A stretch of DNA of 64,000 bases from Corynebacterium macginleyi (GTDB lineage Bacteria > Actinomycetota > Actinomycetes > Mycobacteriales > Mycobacteriaceae). The stretch covers positions 1 to 64,000 of the forward strand of contig NZ_REGE01000002.1 of NCBI RefSeq assembly GCF_003688935.1, read 5' to 3'. This document shows, piece by piece, positions 38,860-48,831 of the stretch. Numbering within the stretch: position 1 is the stretch's first letter; the number at the start of each line of letters is the position of its first letter. The notes below the pieces were generated by a model. That model did not search any database. It worked only from the letters and a program-made list of their open reading frames with translations, and was not told where the DNA came from. The position numbers and the translations under genes were made by a program.

Positions 38860-40929
38860 TCACGGAGTGTCGTGCAAATTATCGTAGACGGTTTGTGCCA
38901 ATTTCGGCCCGAATCCATTGACCTCGCAAATCTCATCTACCGTGGCAGCCGTGAGTTTTTTAACGGAACCAAAGTGCTTGACCAAATCCGTCCGGCGTTG
39001 CGGTCCAAGTCCCGGAATTGCATCGAGCACCGAGGACCGCATCCGCTTAGACCGTTGTTGCCGGTGATAGGTAATGGCAAAGCGGTGTGCCTCATCGCGA
39101 ATTTGCTGGAGCAAGAATAGGGCCTGCGAATTGCGCGGCAAAATCACTGGTTCATCATCGCCTGGCAGCCAAATTTCTTCCAAACGCTTGGCCAAGCCCA
39201 CGAGGGTGACATCAACGATGCCCAGTTCATCAAATACCTCTTGCGCGGCCGCCACCTGGGGTGCACCACCGTCAACGATAAAGAGCTGCGGAGGATAGGC
39301 AAAGCGGCGCCCTGCCTCGGTGGATTCCTCTGCCACCTTTTCTTCTGCGAAGGAAGATTCTTCCTTTTCCTCATCCGGATTCGCCAATTTATCTTGGTTA
39401 TGCCGCTTAAACCGGCGCCGCGTAATCTCCGCAATGGAACCAACATCATTGGAATGCCCGTCCCCGGCTGCCTCTTTGATGCGGTATCGCCGATAATCGG
39501 ATTTTTTCGGGATACCATCTTCAAAAACCACTAGGGAGGCAACAACATCAGTGCCTTGGATATGCGAAATATCGGTGCACTCGATGCGCAGTGGCGCATG
39601 GTCCATTTCCAAGGCATCCTGAATATCCTGCAGCGCCGCAGAACGCGCGGTAAGGTCACCGACACGCTTGAGTTTATGCTGGCGCAGCTGCTCCTTGGCG
39701 TTCTTTTCCACAGTATCCATTAGGGAGCGCTTATCACCCCGGTGAGGAACGCGGAGATCTACGCGTGCGCCACGCAACTCTTCCAAGAGCGCTACCACTT
39801 GGTCAGATTCCTCCGGCATCGCCTGCACTAAGATCTCGCGCGGTATGACGTGAACATGCCGCTGTTGCGTGTGCGATTCCTGGTCCACACCACGCCGCGG
39901 CACATCCGCAGCTAAAGCCGCATCCTCGCGAGCTTCTTGCTCCTCTCGCTCCACGGCATCCGAGTAAAATTGAATGAGAAAATTTTGCACTAGGGCGGGC
40001 AGGGCAGGATCGATCTGATCCTCCTCAATCGGCTCAGACGTTGCTTGATCACCGGCGCGTTCTACGACCCACCCACGCTGGCCACGAATCCTGCCGCTGC
40101 GTACGTGAAAAATTTGGACGGCGGCTTCCAATTCATCGGAGCTAAACGCAATCACATCGGCATCGGTCCCATCAGCAAGGACAACTGCTTGTTGCTCCAT
40201 AATCTTGTCGATGGCCCCAAGGTCATCGCGCAACCTAGCCGCGCGTTCAAATTCTAGGTTTTCGGCGGCCGCCTCCATGTCTTTGACCAGCTTGCGCCTT
40301 ACCCCAGCGGTGTTGCCATTCATGAACGAGACTAACTGGCTGACGGTCTCGCGGTGTTCTTCTTTGCTTACCCGCCCGATGCAAGGGGCATCGCACTTGC
40401 CGATGTAGCCTAAAAGGCATGGGCGCCCCAGCCGCTCATGCCGGTTATATACGCCTTTAGAACAGGTGCGCATTGGAAAGACGCGGGTGAGGAGGTCCAG
40501 GCTTTCCCGCACCGCCCACGCATGGGAATAGGGGCCGAAATACCGCACCCCTTTGCGCCGGGGTCCGCGGTAGAAAAAAGCGCGCGGGATGACCTCGCCC
40601 ACCGAAACGGCAAGCATAGGATAGGTCTTGTCGTCTCGGTACATGACGTTGAAGCGGGGATCGAACCTTTTGATCCAGGTATACTCCAGCTGTAGCGCTT
40701 CAACCTCGCTGGCAACAACCGTCCACTCCACCGAGTTAGCAGTCAATACCATTTGCCGCGTGCGCGGGTGCAGCTGCGTGATGTCTTGGAAATAGCTCGA
40801 CAGGCGTGCTCGGAGGTTTTTGGCTTTGCCGACGTAGATGACACGCCGGTTCTCATCGCGAAACTTATATACACCCGGCTCCGTTGGAATAGTTCCCGGA
40901 GCGGGGCGATAGGTTGTTGGATCTGCCAA
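38860..40929 (-). CDS. uvrC: Excinuclease ABC subunit C, 689 aa
   Basis: Makes both incisions in nucleotide excision repair. Domains: GIY-YIG nuclease ([20 protein letters not shown], about residues 19-38), UVR motif ([16 protein letters not shown]), RNase H-like endonuclease ([20 protein letters not shown] and IVDGGAPQV) and helix-hairpin-helix pair at the C terminus ([32 protein letters not shown]). An acidic insertion of about 30 residues ([20 protein letters not shown]) splits the RNase H-like domain; it is probably a disordered loop. TTG start with AGGA seven bases upstream. TAA of the upstream gene is 3 bp away. Confidence 0.95.
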   Translation of the reverse strand: MADPTTYRPAPGTIPTEPGVYKFRDENRRVIYVGKAKNLRARLSSYFQDITQLHPRTRQMVLTANSVEWTVVASEVEALQLEYTWIKRFDPRFNVMYRDDKTYPMLAVSVGEVIPRAFFYRGPRRKGVRYFGPYSHAWAVRESLDLLTRVFPMRTCSKGVYNRHERLGRPCLLGYIGKCDAPCIGRVSKEEHRETVSQLVSFMNGNTAGVRRKLVKDMEAAAENLEFERAARLRDDLGAIDKIMEQQAVVLADGTDADVIAFSSDELEAAVQIFHVRSGRIRGQRGWVVERAGDQATSEPIEEDQIDPALPALVQNFLIQFYSDAVEREEQEAREDAALAADVPRRGVDQESHTQQRHVHVIPREILVQAMPEESDQVVALLEELRGARVDLRVPHRGDKRSLMDTVEKNAKEQLRQHKLKRVGDLTARSAALQDIQDALEMDHAPLRIECTDISHIQGTDVVASLVVFEDGIPKKSDYRRYRIKEAAGDGHSNDVGSIAEITRRRFKRHNQDKLANPDEEKEESSFAEEKVAEESTEAGRRFAYPPQLFIVDGGAPQVAAAQEVFDELGIVDVTLVGLAKRLEEIWLPGDDEPVILPRNSQALFLLQQIRDEAHRFAITYHRQQRSKRMRSSVLDAIPGLGPQRRTDLVKHFGSVKKLTAATVDEICEVNGFGPKLAQTVYDNLHDTP

Positions 40930-40932
40930 TGG

Positions 40933-41481
40933 TTAATCCTGCGGCATGTATTTAGCTTCCAGTTCGCGGAAGTCGCGGACTTTTGTTATCACCGTATCCT
41001 TATCGCCGGCCTGCAATGCCCACACCGGCACAGCCTCAAATTCAGGCAACTCCAGGAGGGCCATACGCTGGCCGATGGGAAAGGATAGCCCGTACACCAC
41101 CTGCCACGGATAAAAACGTGTGCCAACGATATTGCGCACCTCTACCCCATCCTCGTTGGCCTGTAACCGCGGCCGGTTTAGCGCAATCCACGATAAGATG
41201 GAAATCACTACGCCCACACCAGGGAAAGCGAATTTATCAATGGTAGTCACGTGCGCACCGGTAAAGGAAATATCGAGCGTGATACCCATAAAGATATGAA
41301 TAGCCATGACTAAAATGACCCAGCCGATGGCGATTTTGCGCAAGAACGGGGACTTGGCTGTATATTCCCACGGCTTTAACGTGGTCTGTGCAAAGGGATC
41401 CGCACTGGTGTAGGCCAATACCTGCGCATCACTTAGCGGCCGGCGCGGTTGGGATTCATTCGAGCCTGTGGCCTCATTCAT
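40933..41481 (-). CDS. PH-domain membrane protein, 182 aa
   Basis: Two hydrophobic helices (about residues 50-70 and 81-101) are followed by a bacterial PH-like domain with RLQANEDGVEVRNIVGTRFY and PWQVVYGLSFPIG. This architecture (short cytoplasmic N terminus, two helices, PH domain) is common in actinobacteria. The function is unknown. ATG has GAGGAG upstream. It lies between ribH and uvrC in corynebacteria generally, so its position is conserved. Confidence 0.8.
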   Translation of the reverse strand: MNEATGSNESQPRRPLSDAQVLAYTSADPFAQTTLKPWEYTAKSPFLRKIAIGWVILVMAIHIFMGITLDISFTGAHVTTIDKFAFPGVGVVISILSWIALNRPRLQANEDGVEVRNIVGTRFYPWQVVYGLSFPIGQRMALLELPEFEAVPVWALQAGDKDTVITKVRDFRELEAKYMPQD

Positions 41482-41541
41482 GTGCTTACTCCTCTGAAAG
41501 TCCTGCCTGTCTGTAAGCGATCAGGATTTCTATCGGCCTGG

Positions 41542-42021
41542 TTACTGATTTTCTACAGCTAGTTTACGCAATTGCAACGCGGTGTCTAAAGCTGCGATCA
41601 TAGACTCCGCACCCTTGTTTTCCGCGGAGTCGGGAAAACCCGCGCGTTCGATGGCCTGCTGCTGGTCATTGACAGTCAATACCCCATTGCCGATTGGCGT
41701 CGATTCATCAAGGGAGATACGCGTTAGGGCTTGGGTAACAGAATCACAGACATAATCGAAGTGCGGAGTGCCCCCGCGGATGACGCAGCCTAAGGCAACC
41801 ACGGCATCGAACTTCCGCGCGGCTGCTTGGACAACTACGCCCAATTCTAGGCAGCCCACGACTCGGAACTCCGTGACCTCTGCCCCATTTGCACGCGCCG
41901 TCTCCACCGCCTGCTGGTGCAGCTGATTACAAACTTCCTCGTTCCACGTTGCGGTCACCACCGCAACGTGGAGGCCGCGCGCATCCACCTGGGCGATAGC
42001 GGGTAAGCCTTCTTTACTCAT
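41542..42021 (-). CDS. ribH: 6,7-dimethyl-8-ribityllumazine synthase, 159 aa
   Basis: Condenses the pyrimidine and the dihydroxybutanone phosphate into lumazine, the next-to-last riboflavin step; usually an icosahedral or pentameric assembly. Conserved parts are [47 protein letters not shown] with the catalytic histidine, and [13 protein letters not shown] 42021 is taken, six bases after the ribBA stop; two in-frame upstream starts are in poor positions. Confidence 0.95.
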   Translation of the reverse strand: MSKEGLPAIAQVDARGLHVAVVTATWNEEVCNQLHQQAVETARANGAEVTEFRVVGCLELGVVVQAAARKFDAVVALGCVIRGGTPHFDYVCDSVTQALTRISLDESTPIGNGVLTVNDQQQAIERAGFPDSAENKGAESMIAALDTALQLRKLAVENQ

Positions 42022-42026
42022 TTGCC

Positions 42027-43295
42027 TCATTCTCCTTCCTGCTGTGCATCCCACTGTGCCACCTGTGGAAGATTGTGGCCCATGCGGTCGCGTTTGGTCC
42101 GCAAATACCGAATATTATCGGCGTTAGCGGCGATGGTAAGTGGGGTATGCTGGCTGACTTCGATGCCAAATCCAGCGAGCCCTTCGCCTTTGTGCGGGTT
42201 ATTGGTCAACAGCTGTGCCGATTCCACCCCCAGATCTCTCAGGATCTGGCCTGCCACAGAATACTCTCGGGCGTCTTCTGGCAGCCCTTGTTCCAGATTG
42301 GCGTCTACCGTATCCCACCCTTCATCCTGGAGCCGATAAGCTTGAAGTTTGTGCACCAACCCGATTCCGCGGCCTTCGTGGCCACGCAGGTAAATCACCA
42401 CCCCACTACCGGCTTCTTGCACCCTGCGCAGGGATTCCTGCAATTGAGGGCCGCAGTCGCACCGGCGCGACCCAAAGACGTCACCGGTAAGGCACTCAGA
42501 GTGGACGCGCACCACAATATCGCGGGCTCCGCGAAGCTGCGCGGGATCACCCGCTATTAAGGCAATATGCTCCTGGCTATCAATGTCATGGCGGTAACCA
42601 ATCGCGGTAAATTCACCATGCTCGGTGGGCAGGCGGGTTTCCACCGCGCGCTGAGTTTGCACTTCATGGTGGCGGCGCCATTCAATAAGCTGCGCGATAG
42701 AGACTAAGGCGAGGCCATGCTGATCAGCAAAACGGCGCAGTTCTGGCCCGCGGGCCATATCCGTCGGATCCTCTTCTGACACTACTTCGCACAACACGCC
42801 AGCGGGGCGTAGACCGGCAAGGCGCGCCAAATCGACGGCCGCTTCGGTGTGTCCGTTACGCTCCAGCACTCCGCCGGACCGTGCGCGCAGGGGAACCACG
42901 TGGCCGGGTCGCGTAAAGTCGCTGGACCGGGTCGATGCATCAGCCAAGCGCCGAATGGTTTCCGCGCGAGAGGCCGCAGAAATTCCGGTAGAACCCGTCG
43001 CCGCATCCACGGTAACTGTGTAGGCGGTCTGGCGCACATCTTGATTCTGCGCCAGCATCGGGGGCAAATCGAGCCGGTGGCAATCTTCCGGTAATAACGA
43101 GGCGCAGATATATCCGGAGGAATACCGCACCATAAACGCGACCAGTTCCGGGGTTGCTAGTTCTGCGGCAAAAATCAGGTCCCCTTCATTTTCCCGTCCC
43201 TCATCATCCATGACGATGACCGGCTTTCCGGCGGCAATCTCCGCAATGGCGTGATCGATGGCATCAAACTGGATGCTCTCTTCAGTCGCGAACAT
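42027..43295 (-). CDS. ribBA: Bifunctional DHBP synthase / GTP cyclohydrolase II, 422 aa
   Basis: N-terminal half (about 1-205) is 3,4-dihydroxy-2-butanone-4-phosphate synthase, with [27 protein letters not shown] and [15 protein letters not shown]-terminal half is GTP cyclohydrolase II with the zinc cysteines in [20 protein letters not shown] and the motif [13 protein letters not shown]. It supplies both starting compounds of riboflavin synthesis. No FMN riboswitch is seen upstream; the gene is 12 bp from ribE. Confidence 0.96.
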   Translation of the reverse strand: MFATEESIQFDAIDHAIAEIAAGKPVIVMDDEGRENEGDLIFAAELATPELVAFMVRYSSGYICASLLPEDCHRLDLPPMLAQNQDVRQTAYTVTVDAATGSTGISAASRAETIRRLADASTRSSDFTRPGHVVPLRARSGGVLERNGHTEAAVDLARLAGLRPAGVLCEVVSEEDPTDMARGPELRRFADQHGLALVSIAQLIEWRRHHEVQTQRAVETRLPTEHGEFTAIGYRHDIDSQEHIALIAGDPAQLRGARDIVVRVHSECLTGDVFGSRRCDCGPQLQESLRRVQEAGSGVVIYLRGHEGRGIGLVHKLQAYRLQDEGWDTVDANLEQGLPEDAREYSVAGQILRDLGVESAQLLTNNPHKGEGLAGFGIEVSQHTPLTIAANADNIRYLRTKRDRMGHNLPQVAQWDAQQEGE

Positions 43296-43306
43296 AACCT
43301 AGCAGT

Positions 43307-43921
43307 CTAGTCCTTTGCTTGAGGAATTCCGGATTCGAGGTGCAGCATCTTTTCTACGTACTTCGCCAGCACATCCACCTCGAGGTTGACAACATCACCG
43401 ACCTGCAATTCGCCGAGCGTCGTCTCCCGCAAGGTGGTGGGAATGAGGGAGACCTCGAACCAATCCTCCCCTACAGCGCTCACCGTCAACGACGTGCCAT
43501 CGACCGCGATGGAGCCCTTTTCCACCACATACTGGGCTAGAGTGCCGGGCAAGCTAAAACGCAGCACATCCCAATGCTCTGAGTGCGCGCGCGAGATCAA
43601 GCGCGCGGTACCATCGACGTGGCCTTGCATAATGTGTCCACCCAGCCGCGTGGTGGGTAGTAATGCCGGCTCGACATTTACCCTAGTGCCCTCTGTCAGC
43701 TGGCCAAGTCCCGTCCTGTTCAACGATTCTTGCATCACATCGGCGCAGAAAATATCCCCATCCAATTCCGCGATGGTAAGGCATACACCATTGATGGCGA
43801 TGGAATCGCCTAAACGCGCGTCATCGATGGTCTGCGGCGCGCGGATGCTCAACCGCAGTGCATCCGCCTGCGGCTCTAGTGCGGCTACCGTGCCTAGCTC
43901 TTGTACTAGCCCTGTAAACAA
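43307..43921 (-). CDS. ribE: Riboflavin synthase alpha chain, 204 aa
   Basis: Dismutates two lumazine molecules to riboflavin. Two tandem lumazine-binding repeats are visible: MFTGLVQELGTVAALEPQ with SIAINGVCLTI, and MQGHVDGTARLISR with SIAVDGTSLTV. Length is normal. Called ribC in C. glutamicum literature. It lies between ribD and ribBA. Confidence 0.95.
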   Translation of the reverse strand: MFTGLVQELGTVAALEPQADALRLSIRAPQTIDDARLGDSIAINGVCLTIAELDGDIFCADVMQESLNRTGLGQLTEGTRVNVEPALLPTTRLGGHIMQGHVDGTARLISRAHSEHWDVLRFSLPGTLAQYVVEKGSIAVDGTSLTVSAVGEDWFEVSLIPTTLRETTLGELQVGDVVNLEVDVLAKYVEKMLHLESGIPQAKD

Positions 43922-43959
43922 TTAATCCCCTTGTGCTTTTCTTTGAAGTATCTAATCTC

Positions 43960-44994
43960 TTAACACTCGCTCCGCGCCTCGTATTCGACGAGGACATCGG
44001 GCCCGAGGGTGGTGCTGCGTACGGTGGTAAAACGTGGGGCATCGGCAAGCGTATGCGCCACCGCATGCGCCAAAATTCCGCGCCCCTCGCCTAGCAAGAT
44101 AGGGGAAATATACGCCTCCAGTGCGTCCACGGCACCGGCCTCAATGAAGCTCTGGGCCAGACCCGCCCCGCCTTCTACCAAGACGTAACGGGCACCACTG
44201 GCATATAGCTCCTTAAGCGCATGCTCAATACTGTCATATTGTTCAAATCCCAGCTGCTGCAGGTGAGAGGTCTTCTCACCCGCGGACTGAAGGTCGCGCG
44301 AACCTATGACTACGCGGCGCGGCTGGTGCTCGCGCAAACTCCCATCACCATAGCGCGCGGTAAGCGAGGGATTATCAGCAAGCGCGGTGCCGGTGCCAAT
44401 GATGATGGCATCGCGCCGCGCCCTATCGGCATGCACCCGCTCGCGAGCTTTGGGGCCGGTGATCCATTGGCTCGTGCCATCGGCCGCAGCAGTAAACCCA
44501 TCTAGCGTCTGCGCAAATTTTAAAGTAACGTGCGGGCGCTGCAGCTTTACAGCGCGACACCAGGGAAGCACGGCGTCTTCAATACCATCTGGTGCGCTAA
44601 TTTGGCCCACCTCGACGCCTGCGGCAGCCAAGGCCTGCGCGCCCCCACCGGCTTCAGGCGTAGGATCCGCATGCAGGTAGAACACGCGGGTAATTCCGGC
44701 ATCGATAAGCGCTGCAGCACAAGGTCCTGTCCTTCCCCAATGTGCACACGGCTCCAAGGTAACCACGGCCGTGCCGCCGCGGGCCTTTTCGCCAGCCGCA
44801 CGCAGCGCCATAACTTCCGCGTGGGCGCTACCTACCGGCTGGGTCGCGCCGCGCCCCACAACGGCACCGGTTGCGGATAAAATCACCGCGCCCACGGGCG
44901 GATTGGGGCTCGTAGTTCCGCGCACCGCCGCACCGGCCTGCATGGCCTGGACCAAGGCCGCAGCCACGGTTGTTGCATCCGTTGCGCCGGCCAT
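43960..44994 (-). CDS. ribD: Riboflavin biosynthesis deaminase/reductase, 344 aa
   Basis: N-terminal cytidine-deaminase-fold domain with zinc ligands in SAHAEVMALRAAG and TLEPCAHWGRTGPCAAALID; C-terminal NADPH reductase domain with LKFAQTLDGFTAAADGTSQW, DAIIIGTGTALADNPSLTAR and YVLVEGGAGLAQSFIE. It performs steps two and three of the riboflavin branch. Start overlaps the rpe stop as TAATG. Confidence 0.95.
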   Translation of the reverse strand: MAGATDATTVAAALVQAMQAGAAVRGTTSPNPPVGAVILSATGAVVGRGATQPVGSAHAEVMALRAAGEKARGGTAVVTLEPCAHWGRTGPCAAALIDAGITRVFYLHADPTPEAGGGAQALAAAGVEVGQISAPDGIEDAVLPWCRAVKLQRPHVTLKFAQTLDGFTAAADGTSQWITGPKARERVHADRARRDAIIIGTGTALADNPSLTARYGDGSLREHQPRRVVIGSRDLQSAGEKTSHLQQLGFEQYDSIEHALKELYASGARYVLVEGGAGLAQSFIEAGAVDALEAYISPILLGEGRGILAHAVAHTLADAPRFTTVRSTTLGPDVLVEYEARSEC

Positions 44995-45662
44995 TATGAA
45001 CGCGCCGCAAGCGCGCGCAATTGCTCCACCGCCTGCGCTGGATCATCGCTGTTGAATACAGCCGATCCCGCCACGAAGCAATCGCATCCGGCCGCCGCAG
45101 CCAAGGCAATTGTCTCCGTATCGATGCCACCGTCGATTTCAATGATGGTATCCAGATTCTGCCGGTCAATGCTTTCACGCAGGGCGCGGACCTTATCCAG
45201 CATGGCGGGCATAAACTTCTGGCCGCCAAAACCTGGTTCCACAGACATAACCAACACCTCATCAAAGTGATGCAGTTTGTCCAGCCACGGCTCGATGGGC
45301 GTATCCGGTTTGATGGAAAAAGCCGCCCGCGCCCCCAAATCCCGGATCTGGCGGGCCAAGTCGACCGCAGCTACTTCATCATCCACCGCCTCCACGTGGA
45401 AAATGACGGTGGTGGCGCCAGCCTCGATATAGGTCTTTACCCATTTCGCTGGCTCCTCAATCATCAGGTGCACATCGAGCGGCTTATCCGTGGACCTTTT
45501 CACCGTGGCCGTAATATCCGGGCCAAAGGAAAGATTAGGGACAAAGTGCCCATCCATGATGTCTACATGGATCCAATCCGCGTTGGAGATAGCCTCTAGT
45601 TGTTCACCCAGGCGCGCGAAGTCAGCAGCCAAAATTGACGGAGAAATAAGTGGTGCAGGCAT
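44994..45662 (-). CDS. rpe: Ribulose-phosphate 3-epimerase, 222 aa
   Basis: TIM-barrel metalloenzyme linking ribulose 5-phosphate and xylulose 5-phosphate. ISPSILAADFARLGEQL, HVDIMDGHFVPNLSFGPDI and VLVMSVEPGFGGQKFM are its signatures. ATG 45662 follows AGGA; a longer frame from 45689 runs into rsmB. It serves the pentose phosphate pathway encoded at 23-30 kb but lies at the head of the rib genes, where ribulose 5-phosphate is also a precursor. Confidence 0.96.
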   Translation of the reverse strand: MPAPLISPSILAADFARLGEQLEAISNADWIHVDIMDGHFVPNLSFGPDITATVKRSTDKPLDVHLMIEEPAKWVKTYIEAGATTVIFHVEAVDDEVAAVDLARQIRDLGARAAFSIKPDTPIEPWLDKLHHFDEVLVMSVEPGFGGQKFMPAMLDKVRALRESIDRQNLDTIIEIDGGIDTETIALAAAAGCDCFVAGSAVFNSDDPAQAVEQLRALAARS

Positions 45663-45672
45663 ATTGTTAATC

Positions 45673-47250
45673 CTAGCGCCCTTCTTCATCGCCGCGCCGC
45701 AATACCGCCATGAACATAGCGTCGGTGCCGTGCCGGTGCGGCCACATTTGAACGGATTTTTCTTTCCCTACATTGCCCATGTCTGGGATAAATTCCCGGG
45801 CATCTAGCTCCTGGGCACCCAGTTCTTCTACCGCCCGGTCCACGATGGCGCGGGTTTCACGCAAGTCCGGCGAACACGTGGAATACACCACGACCCCGCC
45901 CGGCCGTACCAGCTGCAATGCAGAAGAGACAAGCTCAAATTGCAATATCGAAAGCTCGGCAATATCGGATTCAGATTTTCGCCACCGCGCCTCTGGGCGG
46001 CGCCGCAATGCGCCCAGCCCCGAACACGGCGCGTCCACCAAGATGCGGTCGAATCCCGATCCTATTTGCGGGTTACGGCCATCGGCCACGTGGACGGTCA
46101 CCGGCAACCCTTGCACGGTCTTTTCAATTAGTTGTGCGCGGTGGGGTGATACTTCCACGGCATCAACGTGCGCGGACTCGATGCGCGCCAAGGCCCCCAT
46201 CAGGGCCGCCTTGCCGCCCGGGCCCGCACACAGATCGAGCCAGCGGCCTTGGTCGGTACCGTTGACGGGTACCTCGCAGACAGCGCGGGCAATAAGCTGC
46301 GAGCCTTCATCCTGCACCGCGGCCATTCCTCGCTGGACCGGTTCCAATTGCCCTGGGTCCCCGGAGTCCATATAGACCGCATAGGGCGAATAGGTACCTT
46401 CCTCATTTCCGGTGATCAAGGCCAATTCCTCGGCCGAAATTTCGCCTGGCCGTGCTACCAAATGCACAGTGGGGCGCTCAGAATCCGCCGCTAAGGCAGC
46501 TGACAATTCCGCGGGGTCCAATACGCGGGCAAAAGATTGCGCAATCCACGTCGGATGCGCATGCCGAAAGGCCAAGCCTGCAATTTCTCCTTCAGGGGCT
46601 AGTCGCTTTAGCCACTCATTCGGCGGTGTCCGGGCAATGGTGCGCAAAATGCCATTGGCAAAACCTTTAGCTCTTTCTTCCCCGCCCGCGACGACGAGCC
46701 GAACGGCGGTATCTACTGCCGCGTGGGCTTCCACGCGCGTATAGAGCACCTGGTAGGTACCCAAGCGCAGGGCATCAATGACCACCGGCGAAATCGCGTC
46801 TAACTCGCGCGTAGAACACTGCGCGATCACCGCATCGAGCACGCCCAAGGTGCGCAGCGTGCCATAGGTGATTTCCGTGGCAAATGCCGCATCCCGGCCG
46901 CTGAGTTTTTGCTTGCGCAGTGCCTTGGGCAAGACGAGGTTGGCAAACGCATCTTCTTCGCTCACCCGGCGTACCACATCGAAGGCCACGGCGCGGGCCG
47001 GATCCACACCCTGGTCGATGGCAGCATGCACGAGGGACTTTCCCACGGCTGCGCCCTGTGCGCCCACATTCCTGTTATCACGGTTGGCCCGGTTGCGCTG
47101 GCGTTGCGCGCCGCGCCCGCCCTGGGCTGGCCCACGTTGGCCCCGCCCCCGGTGTGCCTTGCCTGCCTGGGGTGCACCGTTCTTGCCATACTGTTTAGCG
47201 CCCGGCGCCTTATCGCCAGACTTACTGCGGGAGCGGAATCCACCAGTCAC
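45673..47250 (-). CDS. rsmB: 16S rRNA m5C methyltransferase RsmB/Fmu, 525 aa, with a basic N-terminal extension
   Basis: Residues about 1-75 are a low-complexity Arg/Gly/Gln/Asn-rich tail (RGRGQRGPAQGGRGAQRQRN). Next comes a NusB-like domain (VAFDVVRRVSEEDAFANLVL) and a C-terminal SAM-dependent methyltransferase domain with WLDLCAGPGGKAALMGAL, RILVDAPCSGLGALRRRPEA and the second cysteine in VVYSTCSPDLRETRAIV. It is predicted to methylate C967 of 16S rRNA. GTG 47250 overlaps the fmt stop as GTGA and has GAGG upstream; the frame open to 47292 is not used. Confidence 0.92.
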   Translation of the reverse strand: MTGGFRSRSKSGDKAPGAKQYGKNGAPQAGKAHRGRGQRGPAQGGRGAQRQRNRANRDNRNVGAQGAAVGKSLVHAAIDQGVDPARAVAFDVVRRVSEEDAFANLVLPKALRKQKLSGRDAAFATEITYGTLRTLGVLDAVIAQCSTRELDAISPVVIDALRLGTYQVLYTRVEAHAAVDTAVRLVVAGGEERAKGFANGILRTIARTPPNEWLKRLAPEGEIAGLAFRHAHPTWIAQSFARVLDPAELSAALAADSERPTVHLVARPGEISAEELALITGNEEGTYSPYAVYMDSGDPGQLEPVQRGMAAVQDEGSQLIARAVCEVPVNGTDQGRWLDLCAGPGGKAALMGALARIESAHVDAVEVSPHRAQLIEKTVQGLPVTVHVADGRNPQIGSGFDRILVDAPCSGLGALRRRPEARWRKSESDIAELSILQFELVSSALQLVRPGGVVVYSTCSPDLRETRAIVDRAVEELGAQELDAREFIPDMGNVGKEKSVQMWPHRHGTDAMFMAVLRRGDEEGR

Positions 47251-48188
47251 TGGAAACTCACCTCTGCATTCTTTCCTAATCCACGCGCCCAATCGGCCGC
47301 ATTCATCATTTTTTTGCCCGGTGGCTGAATCCTATCCAACTGCACCGGGTGCGTTGCAGTTCCGATGTACACCACATCCTTGCTAATCAACGCCTCGCCC
47401 GGTGCCAGGTGCTTGTCGATGCCCTCGGTGAGAAGCACCGGGCCGATTTTCAGGCGGGCATCCTCAAGCAGCGTCCATGCACCCGGGCTCGGGGTGTGGG
47501 CGCGGATATGGCGGTCAACGGCACAGGCCGGCTGCGCCCAGTCGATGCGGGCTGCGGCAGTCGATATCTTCGGTGCATAGGTAGCTTCCCCACTTTGGGG
47601 CTGCGAATCCAGCGTGCCGGCCGCCAACCCATCCATGGTAGCTACCAGGAGATCCGCCCCGGAATACGCTAGCCGGGTGAGCAGGTCATCCGCGGTATCC
47701 TTACCGATGATACCCTCTGTAACCGTGCCGAAGACCGGGCCCGTATCCAGGCCTTCTTCGATGCGAAAAGTGGAGGCACCGGTAATATCATCGCCTGCCG
47801 CAATCGCTGCCTGCACCGGTGCCGCACCGCGCCAGGCAGGCAAAAGGGAAAAATGCAGGTTGACCCAACCATGCCTCGGCACGTTCAAAAGATCCTTGCT
47901 AATAAGATTGCCGTAGGCCACAACCGGGATGGCCTCTGGCTGCAGCTCAGATAGGCGCTGGCGCAGGTTATCGCCATCCTCTGTACCGGGGCGCAGGGTG
48001 GCCGGGGTTAGCACCTCAATGCCGTGTTTTTGGGCCAGTACCTTCACCGGGCTTGGGTGGAGGCTACGGCCCCTGCCCTTCTTGGCATCAGGCCGGGTTA
48101 TGACCGCTACCACTTCGTGGCTTGAAGCCAGTAATTTCTCCAATGCCACCAGCGCCGGCTCGGGTGTGCCGGCAAAAATAATCCGCAT
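47247..48188 (-). CDS. fmt: Methionyl-tRNA formyltransferase, 313 aa
   Basis: Formylates initiator Met-tRNA using 10-formyltetrahydrofolate. The N-terminal domain has FAGTPEPALVALEKLL, VAYGNLISKDLLNV and the catalytic LHFSLLPAWRGAAPVQAAI; the C-terminal domain is OB-like. ATG with GAGGAGAG upstream. It follows def by 75 bp and is translationally coupled to rsmB. Confidence 0.95.
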   Translation of the reverse strand: MRIIFAGTPEPALVALEKLLASSHEVVAVITRPDAKKGRGRSLHPSPVKVLAQKHGIEVLTPATLRPGTEDGDNLRQRLSELQPEAIPVVAYGNLISKDLLNVPRHGWVNLHFSLLPAWRGAAPVQAAIAAGDDITGASTFRIEEGLDTGPVFGTVTEGIIGKDTADDLLTRLAYSGADLLVATMDGLAAGTLDSQPQSGEATYAPKISTAAARIDWAQPACAVDRHIRAHTPSPGAWTLLEDARLKIGPVLLTEGIDKHLAPGEALISKDVVYIGTATHPVQLDRIQPPGKKMMNAADWARGLGKNAEVSFQ

Positions 48189-48263
48189 ACTGGATGACTC
48201 TCCTCGAGGTCTCGGGTGAAAATTCTAGGGTACAACGCCCCTGCCTGCATTGCCGAAGCTCGC

Positions 48264-48779
48264 CTACCCCGGGTAGTTAAACCAGTCGGCTTCGCGGATT
48301 GTGCGCATGGCAGCCTTGCGATCGGCATCACCGAGCCGCCGCAAAAACGGCACCCCATCAAGATGATCGGTTTCATGCTGAATGCACCGGGCCAAAAGGC
48401 CCGAAGCCACCATCCCCATCGGTCTGCCTTCTACATCGCGCCCAGAGACATATACCCGATTGTGCCGCGATGTTTCGGCGTAAATCCCGGGAATGGATAG
48501 ACACCCTTCCGAGCCGTTCTGCATATCCTCTCCCAGAGGCATCCACTTAGGATTAATGAGGGTCCCGCGTAGTCCGGCCTGGGTATGCGAACAGTCATAG
48601 ACAAAGATGCGTTTGAGGATGCCCACCTGGTTCGCAGCCAGCCCCACTCCACCGGCAGCATCCATAGTCTCCAGCATGTTCTGCGCAAGCATGCGAACGT
48701 TGGAATCAAAGGCAGTGATCTCTTCGGCCCGAGAACTTAGAACGGGATCGCCATATAGCCTGATATCTAAAACCGCCAC
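48264..48779 (-). CDS. def: Peptide deformylase, 171 aa
   Basis: Removes the N-formyl group from new proteins, complementing Fmt next door. All three metal-site motifs are intact: GVGLAANQVG (about residues 44-53), EGCLSIPG, and QHETDHLDGV, which matches HExxH. GTG start with GGGAAG five bases upstream. It lies between priA and fmt. Confidence 0.95.
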   Translation of the reverse strand: MAVLDIRLYGDPVLSSRAEEITAFDSNVRMLAQNMLETMDAAGGVGLAANQVGILKRIFVYDCSHTQAGLRGTLINPKWMPLGEDMQNGSEGCLSIPGIYAETSRHNRVYVSGRDVEGRPMGMVASGLLARCIQHETDHLDGVPFLRRLGDADRKAAMRTIREADWFNYPG

Positions 48780-48831
48780 TAATTCTTCCCTTTCTCATTT
48801 AAGAACTGATCGCTTAAGTCTATGCAAACCT

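Noticed and set aside
41482..45000. FMN riboswitch for the riboflavin genes
   Set aside because: The genes are packed with gaps of at most about 60 bp and no RFN-like conserved blocks are visible.
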